DNA of 64,000 nt from contig CM063255.1 in assembly GCA_032158295.1 (NCBI GenBank), forward strand, positions 19,179,094-19,243,093, in the 5' to 3' direction. The translations under genes were made by a program, and so were the position numbers. Below, piece by piece: positions 46,119 to 57,207 of this stretch (position 1 is its first letter; each line of letters begins with the position of its first letter). The notes under the pieces are model-generated. The model was not told the origin of the DNA and made no database searches. It worked only from the letters and a program-made list of their open reading frames with translations. Source of the stretch: Pycnopodia helianthoides. Its lineage: Eukaryota > Echinodermata > Asteroidea > Forcipulatida > Asteriidae.

Positions 46119-49100
46119 TTGGATCCTGCATTTATATGGCAATCGTGATGCATGCTCCTCGAATTAAAACTTTGGCTTAAAAAACGTTTTTAACATCTAA
46201 CATTTCTTTCTGGTAATTTTTAATATCAAAAGTCCGGAGAGCTCAGTTTCCCTTAAGGCATACCAACATTCCAGGCCTTACTCACAGTCAAGAAAATAAT
46301 GTTTGCATTTTCTATTGGAAAAAACAAAACAAAAACAAAAACAAACCAAAGAGCTTAGAAGAAACACCCGTAGTCAACTAAAATAGCGACAATGTTAGAT
46401 TTGGGGGTTTGGAAACGAAAATAACAATAACATAAACTGACATAAACAATGTACTGGAATCTTGATTCTGACAACGACTATTTTTTTTTAGATAACAATT
46501 TACGTTATCAATATTAACATTTAACTTCAAGTCAATTTGGCAGAGAAATTTGCCGACTTACAATTACCTGTATTTATTTTATTGAACTTGATAAATTCAA
46601 TAATAATGAAGGGTCATGTCGGCTGGGTGAATTCGACCCATACCTTGACCCTCTTCAGGTGTCCTAAATACTAAAGGTCTGATTCTCGGGCAGAAAATTA
46701 AATAAATGTACTGGTGTCTTTCCCAGATATCCGTACTTTTTTATTGTGACCGTTAAACTATCATAGCGCCCTCTTAAGGCTTAGTTTTTCCAGGCATTTG
46801 CCATTGTTCTTTTTAGTGCATTGTGTATGAGGAATTATGGAGTCCCATGGGATCCAATGTGGTTTGGCTTAATTTAAAGTTATAATGCAATTTGCTTGAA
46901 ACATTTTTTCAAAACCCATGATACTTGTTGTGACACTTTTGAAAATGTATGGTCATCTGTAAATCTACAATAAACTATCCCTCGGAAGATCTGTAGCTTG
47001 GCCTTGATTGTTTAGTTTTGTCTCTCTCAGCCTTGATTTGGAGGCTCGTATTTGCAAGAGCGAAAGATTGATTTTATCAGTAATGAAAGTAATTGAAGAA
47101 ATGGGGCATTTTGTATTCACTGTGAAAAAGAAAATCTTTACGCCATAAGTGTGTGCGTGTGTTTCGGATGTCATGGTTATGCAATACTTAATCTCCAGAA
47201 TTCTGAAACCATACAGTACTTCAACAAGTAATTCTATTTCTTAGCCTGTGATTTGGTATGCTTTGGTTCATTGTGAATAACATCAAGTGACTACGTATTG
47301 AATTTTAACAATGGTCTGCTTGCCAATTGTAAAGACTCTCTCCAAGTCTTCCTGCCAGCTAGTCATTGCTTTGGTCATAGAATTGTAAACCACTACCAGT
47401 ACAGAATATTCCATTTGGTAGGCTATGGTCTGTTGACCCTCAGCCCCCCGCCCCCCTACCCCTACCCCAGAAAAAACAAATTCCAACTATAACCCTTTTT
47501 TTACTGACATAAACAATGTACTGAAATATTGGTTCTGACATTGACAAATTTTTAAAAATAATTTACATTATCGTTATTAATATTTAACTTCAAGTCAATT
47601 TTGCAAAGAGCTTTGCCAACTTAAAACTACCTGTATTTATTTTATTGAACTTGATGTATTCAAAAATAATGAAGGGTTGAGTCGGCTGGGTGAATTTGAC
47701 CCGTACCTTGACCCTCTTCATGTGTCCGAAATACTAAAGGTCTGATTCTTGGGCAGAAAATCAAATAATTTTACTGGTGTCTTTCCCAGATATCCATACT
47801 TTTATTTTGACCATTAAACTAACATAGCGCCCTCTTCAGGCTTAGTTTTTCCAGGCATTTGCCGTTGTTCTTTTTAGTGCATTGTGTATGAGGAATTATG
47901 GAGTCCCATGAGGTCCAATGTGATTTGGCTTAATTTAAAGTAATAATGCAATTTGCTTGAAACGTTTTTCAGAACCCATGATGCATGTTGTGACACTTTT
48001 TAAAATGTATATGGTCGTCTGTAAATCTACAGTGAACAATCCCTCAAAAGATCTGTAGCTTGGCCTTGATTGTTTAGTTTTGTCTCTCTCAGCCTTGATT
48101 TGGAGGCTCGTATTTGCAAGAGCGAAAGATTGATGTTATCAGTAATGAAAGTAATTGAAGAAATGGGGCATTTTGTATTCACTGTGAAATAGAAAATCTT
48201 TACGCCATAAGTGTGTGCGTGCGTTTTACCACGTCTTACATATATTTTTAACAATGCCTTGTCTCATTGTGAACAACATCAAGTGACTAAGTATTGAATT
48301 TTAACAATGGTCTGCTTGCCAATTGTAAAGACTCTTTCCAAGTCTTCCTGCCAGCTAGTCATTGCTTTGGTCATATAGCATTGTAAACCACTACCAGTAC
48401 AGAATATTCCATTAGGTAGGCTATGGTTCTGTTGACCCTCAGCCCCCGCCCCTGCACCCGCACCCACTGAAAAAACAAATTCCAACTATGCCCTTTTTCC
48501 AGTAAAAGAAAAAAAAGTAAGAAAACCCTATCAATTGTTCCTTGATAAAACCTATAAACAATCATTTTTACAAGTAAACATGCCTTTTTCATAATATTTT
48601 CTGAAAAAAGTTCAACATTTCCAGCAATTTTTCTCCCTCAAAATAAATGTATTCAAACCAAAATTGTAAGGAAAATTGCCTCACACTATTTTTTTCAGTA
48701 AATGTCACTTTCTCTATGCAATGAGAACTTAATAACACTACAATGAATGGTTTTGGATGCCATGGTAATGCAATACTTAATCTCCAGAATTCTGAAACCG
48801 TACAGTACTTCAACAATTAAACCTATTTCTTAGCCTGTGATCTGGTATGCTTTGGTTCGTTGTGAACAACATCAAGTGACTACGTATTGAATTTTAACAA
48901 TGGTCTGCTTGCCAATTGTAAAGACTCTCTCCAAGTCTTCCTGCCAGCTAGTCATTGCTTTGGTCATAGCATTGTAAACCACTACCAGTACAGAATATTC
49001 CATTTGGTAGGCTATGGTTATGTTGAAAGCCCCCCCCCAACCACGGATAAAACCTTCTAACTATGCCCTTTTTCTACTGACATAAACAGCGTACTGAAAT

Positions 49101-50440
49101 CTTGGTTCTCACAATTACAAATTTTTAAAATAACAATTTATGTTATCGTTATTAATATTTAACTTCAAGTCAATTTGGCAGAGAGCTTTGCCGCCTTACA
49201 ATTACTTGTATTTATTTTATTGAACTTGATATTTTCAAAAATAGTGAAGGGTCAAGTCGGCTTGGTGAATTCAACCCAGATCCTCTTCAAGTGTCCAAAA
49301 TGCTAAAGATCTGATTCTTGGGCAGAAAATCAAATAATTATACTGGTGTCTTTCCCAGATATCCGTACTTTTATTGTGACCATTAAACTAACATAGCTCC
49401 CTCTTCAGGCTTAGTTTTTCCAGGCATTTGCCGTTGTTCTTTTTAGTGCATTGTGTATGAGGAATTATGGAGTCCCATGAGGTCCAATGTTATTTGGCTT
49501 AATTCAAATTATAATGCAACTGCTTTAAACGTTTTTCAGAACCCATGTTGCATGTTGTGACACTTTTGAAAATGTATGGTTGTCTGTAAATCTACAGTGA
49601 ACTATCCCTCGGAAGATCTGTAGTTTGGCCTTGATTGTTTAGTTTTTTCCCTCTCAGCCTGGATTTGGAGGCTCGTATTTGCAAGAGCGAAAGATTGATG
49701 TTATCAGTAATGAAAGTTAATTGTGCATTTTGTATACTCTCTGAAATCGAATATCTATATGCCTTGTGTGCAAGTGTTTTACGGTGTCTTACATGTTTTT
49801 AACAAAGTGATTGTTGATCTTTTTACCACCGAACAATAAATTTAAGAAACACTTGTACTCGTTAGCAAACTAATACTGGGGAAACAACTGCCTGACCCGA
49901 TTTGTCTTCAGTGACAATCCCTTTTTAGGTGCTTTTAGGGACCATGACTTGGGGACCATAACAACATTGTATGGTCCCATATCAAAGACTGCATTTCACT
50001 TATCCTTCCCTAGCCGTTGGAATTTGACAATGGATGGTTACCCTACATCTACAACTCTATGCAATGAGAACTAAGTAACACTACATACAATGAATGGTTT
50101 TGGATGTCATGGTTATGCAATACTTAATCTCCAGAATTCTGAAAGTACAGAACTTCAACAAGTAAACCTATTTCTTAGCCTGTGATCTGGCATGCCTTAG
50201 CTCATTGTGAACAACATCCAGTGACTACGTATTGAATTTTAACAATGGTCTGCTTGCCAATTGTAAAGACTCTCTCCAAGTCTTCCTGCTAGCTAGTCAT
50301 TGCTTTGGTCATAAGCATTGTAAACCACTACCAGTACAGAATTTGCCCTTTGGTAGGCTTTGGTACTGATGACCCTCAGCCCCTGCCCCTGCACCTGCAC
50401 CTGCACCCACTAAAAACAAAATTCCTTTTTCTCAGTAAAA
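46119..50440 (+). repeat. Array of ~1-kb composite repeats
   Basis: Two modules alternate. Module A (GACATAAACAATGTACTG ... GGAGGCTCGTATTTGCAAGAG ... TTACATGTTTTTAAC) is found at 46119-47160 (longest, with its own 5' part), 47500-48255 and 49075-49805. Module B (CATGGTTATGCAATACTTAA ... AAGTGACTACGTATTG ... CCACTACCAGTACAGAAT, then a C-rich tract) is found at 47166-47491, 48270-48490 (5' part missing), 48750-49068 and 50097-50440. Another module A, split by a LINE, lies at 20119-22345. No ORF with recognisable content. Confidence 0.8.
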
Positions 50441-51456
50441 GATTTTTAAAAGTGAGAAAATCCTATCAAATTGTTCCTTACTGCTTTCTCTGTCCACCGC
50501 TACTCAAACTTTACTCAAACATTTCAACCAATCCTAACAATATCATAAAATTTGTTTTGTGATTTTTTCAAGGAATGTATGTTGTTGTTGTTTTTGTTTT
50601 TGTTTACATATTTTTTCATTTATTTGCTGAGTGGATTATTAATATAACATCTTTCATTTTGAAAATGAATGTTTTAGTGTTAAGTTGTGCCCCTCCTCTA
50701 TTGTCCTAAACATTTTGAATGACACAATGCAGTGCACTAACGTTCATGTAGATGCATTAATGTTTAGATGTAATGTACATGTATGGGGGGTACTGCAGTC
50801 CCAATTACTGGACATTATCTATGTATGGTCCGAGTGCACGCTCATGTTTGTTGATACCATTGTAGGCTAAAACTCCATATCCGGCAGCCACTTTATCTCC
50901 CTTAATTTCGGTCAAATTGAATCCTTACCTGTCCAGAAGGGTTGACAGTTTTGGGGTCTATGGTTGTCTTGACAACGCTACTTGCTACTTTCCATTTTAG
51001 TTCTAAAAATACTTCCGTGAAACAGAGGAGTGTGTGAATTTGAAGGGATTTTTCCGTGTTAAAGATCTACTTCAGCAATAACTGCGAAATAAAACAAATT
51101 GCTGAATCTTATACATAATGTTATTAAGTATTCTGACCTTGTAGATTGGATTGTTTTAAACATATATTTTTTTCGTAATTTTAACCGGAAAAAATAATCC
51201 GATCTTAGGGTTTTTAAAAACTCGCGCGCTTCCATGGCTCCCTCCATAGGCACCATGCATGTCCCATACTGAAGCACGTGTATTTACGCGCACCACGAAC
51301 CAACTATAAGATACGTGGGTGAACCAGCGAATGATGACGTACTTGTAAGAAAGGGGAAACCAGGAAGTAGCGACGTGTCGTGTGTTTACACGGTAACTAT
51401 GTGTGATGATCTCATTATTCGAAGACATTCACCAAGTTAAGACGTGAGAATTGACC
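50441..51456. other. Spacer; probable 5' region of the THAP unit
   Basis: No gene. 51220-51400 is richer in CpG (CTCGCGCGCTTCC, TTTACGCGCACCACG), as expected near an animal promoter, but no start site could be fixed. Confidence 0.35.
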
Positions 51457-51797
51457 ATGCCGAACTCATGTTCTGTTGGTGGATGTACATGTACTCGGAA
51501 CGCAGATAGGAACCCAGATGTGAGTTTTTATTTCGATTCCCAAGAGATCCTGTCCAGAGACGGGAATGGGTGCGTTCCGTGACCAACACACGGAAGGGTT
51601 TCACGGTGTCAAAATGGACCATGATTTGCAGTGCCCATTTTACGGACGACTGTCGGGTTGCAACATCGCAACTAAAGAGCAGTTTTGGATTAAAAAGCTA
51701 TAACAGGCTTAAGATAGGTTCAATCCCAACCATGAAAGCCCCATCTGCAGTGCCATCATCTTTTCAAACAGAGAGTAAAACAGGCACAGCCAAATGA
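51457..51797 (+). pseudogene. THAP zinc-finger domain, frameshifted
   Basis: ATG at 51457 opens PNSCSVGGCTCTRNADRNP then DVSFY, the start of a C2CH THAP domain (C-x4-C). The frame then shifts in a T-rich tract (51516-51524). It resumes as RFPRDPVQRREWVRSV, KWTMICSAHFTDDCR (the C and H ligands and conserved W), and LKIGSIPTM at the position of the family AVPTxF box, ending at a stop 51797. The shift equals two extra T or one missing base; two extra T restores the family's SF(H/Y)RFP exactly. THAP domains bind DNA in transcription factors and P-element-derived transposases. Nothing beyond the domain is recognisable, so it may be a single-exon relic, a 5' exon, or an intact exon with a sequencing error. 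Confidence 0.75.
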
Positions 51798-52664
51798 AAC
51801 TAAGCGATTCAGCCAACACTCGTCTGGCATAAAAGAGAGAAGAGCTGGGTAAGCAACTTTTAAGTTCTAAAACTAAGTTCTATGAGTATGTAGTTGATAT
51901 TTTACCATCGTTTCTTTTCATTTCAAAACATGCACTTCTCGCAAGAGATTTCAAACTCAATAGTAGGGCTACCACAACCATCAACAATTTTCCTTTTCAC
52001 TCGATGTGATTGTGAGCATGATTCGAGTTTGAAGTTTAGGAAAGTTTGTAACTAGTTACCAATTCTACTTCACCTCCTTGACCTTGTCATCCCAGTGCAC
52101 ATACATGTGTACAAGACTCCCCTTCAACTTCAAGTACAACCTACAGACTTCATTATTGACCTTACATTGCTTTTCCAGTTTAGTTTGCTTTCAACATCAT
52201 TGTATCCCTGGGGGAGGAGTACGGGGAAAGGACCATGGTAAAAAATTACTTGTGCCTACAAAGGGCAAAGCCATACATGTGTGTGAATACAATGCCCAAA
52301 TTATGACATTTGACTTAGAGGTTAAATACAATGTTTGTTTTGATCTTTTGTTCAGGTTTTGCAAGAAGCTTTTGCTGAATATATGCTAAGTATGGTGACA
52401 GGAGCCCACTGGTGAACAACTTCTCCCATCTAATGTGATGGAAAGTTCAATCACATCAGAGGAGGTAATGAAACGGTTTACTGGCTTGTTGCAGAAACAA
52501 CCTTAATTATGTTTAGGGGAGAAATATTCAACCGCGGGGGTTGGGGGTCAGTTCAAAATGCCTGGACCCCGAGTTGGATATAGGGTTATTTTTATTTCAT
52601 TACACATCAAAATGTGCAGTATTGGAATAATAATTAACTTTACTTTGCATAATCATACACTTGT
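51798..52664. other. No gene supported
   Basis: Short open frames only. The segment 52380-52470 (TGGTGACAGGAGCCCACTGG) looks less AT-rich, but no exon could be defined. Confidence 0.35.
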
Positions 52665-52831
52665 CAGGCCTGGAATTTCATCTTGGAGAGGGCAAGGCCA
52701 TTTTCATTTTGTAAAGGGTACTTCCATTGGAAAATCTTAAAGTCTATGGGAGACTTTTGAAGGGGCACCAAGGCCAACACAAGGGCAACGAAGGCCATGG
52801 CCTCCGTGGCCTCCATGTAATTCCAGGCCTG
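52665..52831. mobile_element. Small hAT-like MITE
   Basis: CAGGCCTGGAATT at the left and AATTCCAGGCCTG at the right are perfect 13-bp TIRs; the body is 167 bp. It contains GGCCATGGCCTCCGTGGCCT. Related by ends and internal words to 36801-36961. No convincing 8-bp target duplication. Confidence 0.7.
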
Positions 52832-53619
52832 ATTTGTGAATATCTTAAAAGTTAACAATTTCCCTCAAGATTTTGAACAAATTTATAAACCCCTAGGTTT
52901 GAGATGCATGATTCATGTCTGTTTGCAATTTTGTTTCAAGCAGAATTATTAAAATGAAAGAAAGGTTTATTTTGTCCTCCTATTACATGTATTAAAGAGA
53001 TACTGTTGACATAGTTTAAACACCTTATTGTTAATGCAGAGGATTATTTCTGATGGTAAAATATGATTAATTCATCAAGCCATTGTGGATTTTTTTTTTT
53101 ATTGATTATACATGTATTGTACATATTTTTTGTACACCATTTATTATCTTATGAGAAGAGTTGTTTTTAATGCCCATGTAGCTTTTATTTGACCACAACC
53201 ACATCTGGTAATTTAAATGTAGGGTTTTATTGAGTACATGTACACATGTGTACCGTACTTATTTGTTATTGTTATTATTATTTGTTAGAAGGGGGATCAA
53301 CCACAAACTTGTTTGCTACGTAAGATTAATGAGCAGCCCCAGTTTGTGCATATTGCATGGTGAACTAAAGGAGTTTTGGGGGGGAGAAAAAGAGGAGTTG
53401 GAGTACATGTATTGGGGTTTGCATATTTCATGTGTAATGTGTTTTCAATCCAGGGCAAACACAAAACAATTACACTTCTTTTTGACAATTTGCCAGACAA
53501 CCTGTCTTTCTAAGCTTTGACTGCAATTTGAAATGTTTGTTTACATATTCTTAAAAGTCTACATTGAGCTGAACATTTTGATAAGGAGGTCTTTTAGAAT
53601 GTCTGTAGGCAAGAAGAGT

Positions 53620-54000
53620 AAGGATCGCATGGAATTAGTTTTGCAACATTCCCTTTTAATTTAGCTGTTTTCTATTTAATTACTCAATGAAAATTAAAAC
53701 TAGACAGAGAGGTCAACTTTGGTAATACAACTTTTCTTGACATTAAGTATTACATGTACACTGTACTCTTAACTTCAAAAGTATTGCTTTTTGTACATAA
53801 GGTGGTCATTTACATTACCATGTAGTATATGCAAGAGGGGTAAGGAACTCATAGTTACATTTTCTTTTAATGGCAACGTGTCCCTTTAATTTATTAATTA
53901 AGCTGCTTTCTATTTATTTACTTCACTTGAAGAGGGGTAGTTGACTTTGCAAAAACAATTGTTGTTTTATTCTATTTTTCTTGAAATAAAATAATACTCA
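53620..54000. repeat. Diverged ~240-bp direct duplication
   Basis: 53620-53755 and 53835-54000 share, in order, AAGAGGGGTAAGGA-like, CCCTTTTAATTTA, GCTGTTTTCTATTTAATTACT, GAGGTCAACTTTG and TTTTCTTGACAT words, with many differences. Confidence 0.4.
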
Positions 54001-54231
54001 TAAAGACTAAAGACTGATATGTGTATATTATTAAAAGTGTTTATTGTCATTTACTCATGGATCATCTAAAAATGATTGTAACACACTGGAAATTTAGAGT
54101 AAATGGAGGCCACCAATCCCACCATGTTTGTATCCTCAATTCTGAAAACCTTTTTGAAAACCATGAACCACTACTAGATTAGCAGAACATGTTTTGATCA
54201 TAGTATGATTTGAAACTTTGCATGGTGGGAT

Positions 54232-54427
54232 CAGGTTTGCAGTGATGCCATGTATAAAATCTCGTGAGTAGTGGTGGTTTAAAAAAAAACAGGTGGTTTG
54301 ACAACTTCCTGAAGAGGATCAGGGCATACTGATAAAAAAATCAAGTTGTGAAACCACCGTTTCTTTTCAGAACCACCACTTCTCAAAAGAGATTTTACCT
54401 ATGGTGTCAGCGCAAACCTCACCTGAT
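54232..54427. repeat. Foldback, arms ~85 bp
   Basis: GATCAGGTTTGCAGTGATGCC...AAAATCTC...GTGGTGGTTT at 54229-54298 is the inverse of AAACCACC...GAGATTTTACCTATGGTGTCAGCGCAAACCTCACCTGAT at 54349-54427. The preceding TTTGAAACTTTGCATGGTGGG (54199-54219) resembles the Penelope-type terminal sequence at 25217 and 63650. Confidence 0.65.
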
Positions 54428-54784
54428 TATAGACATTGTTCTTGTAATGACACACATCCCATCTCAGTGAGCCAAATATTAACAGATTTTTATCAAAGAT
54501 TGTGGTTCTCAAAAAAGTTCGCCTTTTGAAGCCTCTTTGCTATATAACTTCCATGTTTGTAATATGTACATGTAAGTTGAATGCATTTCACTATTTTCCA
54601 GTGAGAGACACAACAGCATGAGCTTTATGTTTGACAAATAATTTGTACATCTATTTTTTGAGTCTCATTTACAAACATTTTATCAACTATAGGGGCTAAA
54701 AATACCACACTAAATTCGAGTGAGAAGAGGAATTCTTACAATATGATTGGCAATAAATTTTAGGGTTTTTTAAGTTACTATTAG

Positions 54785-57207
54785 TCAAGTGGCGGGTAAA
54801 CCCTTTATATTGTCCGTTGGGGTTGGGATATGTCCTTGGAAGTGGCACTCTGTTGAAGGAAGTGGCACTCTGTTGAACCTTCCGAGGTAGCCCGTACACC
54901 ATCTGACAACTTGCCTGTAAGCAACATGGCGATTTCTTCTGCAAACAAAGTAGTAGAAGAAAATCAAATTAGGTAAACATTTGATATCAATTTTTGTTTA
55001 AAAACACAGTTTTCCCATTTTGAAGAAATCATGTACGAGTAAGGGTGGAAATATACTCTTCTGATTTGTCCAGTCGAACAACTTGTAGGAGAACCCCCCC
55101 CCCCCCCCCACACACACACACCCTTACATATGGCAGTTACAGGGGTACTTCCTTTGTTGTTCTAATATTCCTTTTTCTGAAGAAATCCTATTTGGGTCAC
55201 CACCAGAACAAAGAAAACCTTATGGGGTAGCATTGCTCGGTAAGTTGGCATGTGTAAGCTCACACATCCTTACGGATCCGGTTTGTGGGGTACTGCTATT
55301 GTTGTTCTATTATTCCCTTTTCTGAAGAATTCCCTTGTGGGGCCCAATTGTTCCTATTGAAATGACCTTGTGGGGTCCATTGTTCCATTGTTGTCAGGAC
55401 CCCACATATGCCCTTCTGTGTGTACACACACACACACACACACACACACACTCAAGTGTGTCATGAGCTCCAATCGTGGACTCTCCTTTGTTCAACTCTT
55501 TGTCCTGACAAAGTGGACCCCATTGTTTTCCTTTGTGACAACAAATGTGGACCTATTGTCCCTTTTGTTGTAAGTCCTCGGTTTGAATGTCACTACAAAC
55601 TCACACACACACTTTTGGGTTCTTTAAAGAAGTCATAAGCTGTAACATACTCAACAATTGTGACAGAGATCAAAGTGTTTAGAAAAAATCTTGTACAGGT
55701 TTTATGGTTATTCGTTTTTCTGAGTTGTATAAATCTAATCCAACAGTCAATTATACTCGGGGTCAGGTAAGAGGCGTAATAATTTTTTTGGGGGGAGGGT
55801 TTGCTCCTTACATTAATTTTACAGTTCAATTAAAAAAAGACACTTACTGTTCTAGAGTCCCTTCAACTGCATCTCTGCCATAGTATTCACCGGTACTGTA
55901 AATACGCGGTTTGAAGTACAGCCGGGTGCAGACAGACTGCTTCAAACCAATCATGCACAGCAAGGCTTTGGTTTTCATCCTCTACATCAATGTTCAATGC
56001 TGCCATTTGGGCTCTTGTCTTCTGCACTTCCTTACAGCAGATGGAGTTCACTGCCATTGGTTGGACCACACAGTGTCCGCATGAGCACCTGAAAGAAAAA
56101 TTTAAGTAACAGAAAATTAATGGATGAAAGTGTTGCTGTACTGACATAGGATGGACTATGTTCATGTGACCATTAACTAATTTTACATGAACGGGGGTAA
56201 TACAAAATGAGTGGGGATTGAAACGATGCGTGTCTCATTTATACATCTAAGTAAAAAATCACGCAATGTTTCGCATTGTTTATCAATGGCCGTTGTTCTT
56301 ACTTTGTGTCTCTGGGAATTCTTTTATTTTTTTTTTTATTTGAAAAGTGGTTTGTAATTGTAGTTCTGTTTTAAAGAATAAACATGACATATCATACTAG
56401 CCTAAAAGAAAATTATGAGAAATAATTAGCAAATGAGCTTGACATAAAAACTAATCCAATTAGGCTAGGACCTACCTCAATCATTTGCTAAAAGAAATAA
56501 AAAAAATAAATGCGGTAGAACAGTGACACTGACAGAAAATACGGCTTGTCAGGATCAGTTCGGTACTGAAAATAAATGTTATCTCCGACACACTGAGATT
56601 TGATGATTGTATTGTGAAAAAATTAATGGATAAACGAGGAAATACAGAAACAAATAAAACAACATTCATCTATTTTCCTTTCTCCATGGAACCCGGTTCT
56701 CCGATAAGGATACCTGCACTAACCCAAAGGGAACAATTTTTGAGTGACACCGATTCAATGTATCATGAAAACGTGAACCATATTGGACAACAGCAACCAT
56801 TTCGTGAGAAAAAAAAAATCAACTTTCTGCTGCTATTTCTATCCATTATAGCGGCCTCATATGCCGCATAGATAAATAAGTACTTCATGACAATAAACAA
56901 CAGTAAACATAGCATTGTTTGTTCTTCAAAAAACCTGTGGGACTCACCATTCAGTATTGTTTAGTCGACCTCCTGCATCAGGATTCGCACGTTCACGATC
57001 ATCGGCGGCCAGTGGCTCAAACCTGTATGGTTTGGCACCTCGCACTTCCTCGTCAAGCACTCCCCCAGCTTCATCAACGCCCTCTTCGTCTTCGGAAGAG
57101 CTCCCTCCACCGTCAGAGCTATCCTCACTATCAATACTATCATCTGTATTTCCTAATTCTTCTTCGTCCACACTGTGTTCCTCCCACGATCCGCTAATGT
57201 CTGACAT
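54785..57207 (-). CDS. P2X7 cytoplasmic-tail (ballast)-like protein, three exons, C-terminus altered by a 20-bp duplication
   Basis: Exons on the minus strand: 57207-56948, 56088-55891, 54938-54785. Donors are GTGAGT and GTGAAT; acceptors are TTTCTTTCAG and TTTGTTTGCAG. Both junctions are phase 2 and splice cleanly: NNTEW|CSCGHC and QY|RRNRHVAY. The product is 203 aa. Exon 1 starts MSDISGSWEE and is an acidic S/E/D-rich, disordered region ending PYRFEPLAA. Exon 2 holds the cysteine cluster WCSCGHCVV...ICCKE and then WFEAVCLHPAVLQTAYLQY. Exon 3 has AYRQVVRWCTGYLGR. This order matches the P2X7 C-terminal domain that occurs alone in many invertebrate proteins (annotated P2X7-like; no channel part). 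A tandem 20-bp duplication in exon 3 shifts the frame; without it the frame would continue through TYPNPNGQYKGFTRHLTN to a stop at 54696 (226 aa). Function outside the receptor is unknown. Confidence 0.85.
54838..54877. repeat. 20-bp perfect tandem duplication inside exon 3
   Basis: GGAAGTGGCACTCTGTTGAA occurs at 54838-54857 and again at 54858-54877. Twenty is not a multiple of three, so it changes the reading frame of the P2X7-tail-like gene. Confidence 0.95.
55091..55122. repeat. Poly-C / CA microsatellite
   Basis: Run of about 17 C followed by (CA)6. It lies in intron 2 of the minus-strand gene. Confidence 0.9.
55426..55452. repeat. CA microsatellite
   Basis: (AC)13 or so, in intron 2 of the minus-strand gene. 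The neighbourhood 55180-55380 has loose repeats of TTCTGAAGAA and TTGTGGGG words. Confidence 0.9.
56686..56871 (+). CDS. Small tail-anchored membrane protein candidate
   Basis: ATG at 56686 in good context (tctccATGG) starts a 61-aa frame. It is a polar N-terminus MEPGSPIRIPALTQREQFLS, a linker ending FREKKK, then a hydrophobic C-terminal helix INFLLLFLSIIAASYAA directly followed by the stop. That is the layout of a tail-anchored protein, or of a larger protein truncated after its first TM helix. AATAAA follows at 56892-56897. It lies inside intron 1 of the minus-strand P2X7-tail gene. No family is recognised; the frame extends upstream to 56614 with another ATG. It may be chance. Confidence 0.35.
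   Translation: MEPGSPIRIPALTQREQFLSDTDSMYHENVNHIGQQQPFREKKKINFLLLFLSIIAASYAA

Noticed and set aside
54785..54967. Extending P2X7-like exon 3 upstream to the ATG at 54967
   Set aside because: The residues before 54938 are the intron's polypyrimidine tract; the spliced junction QY|RRNRHVAY fits the family.
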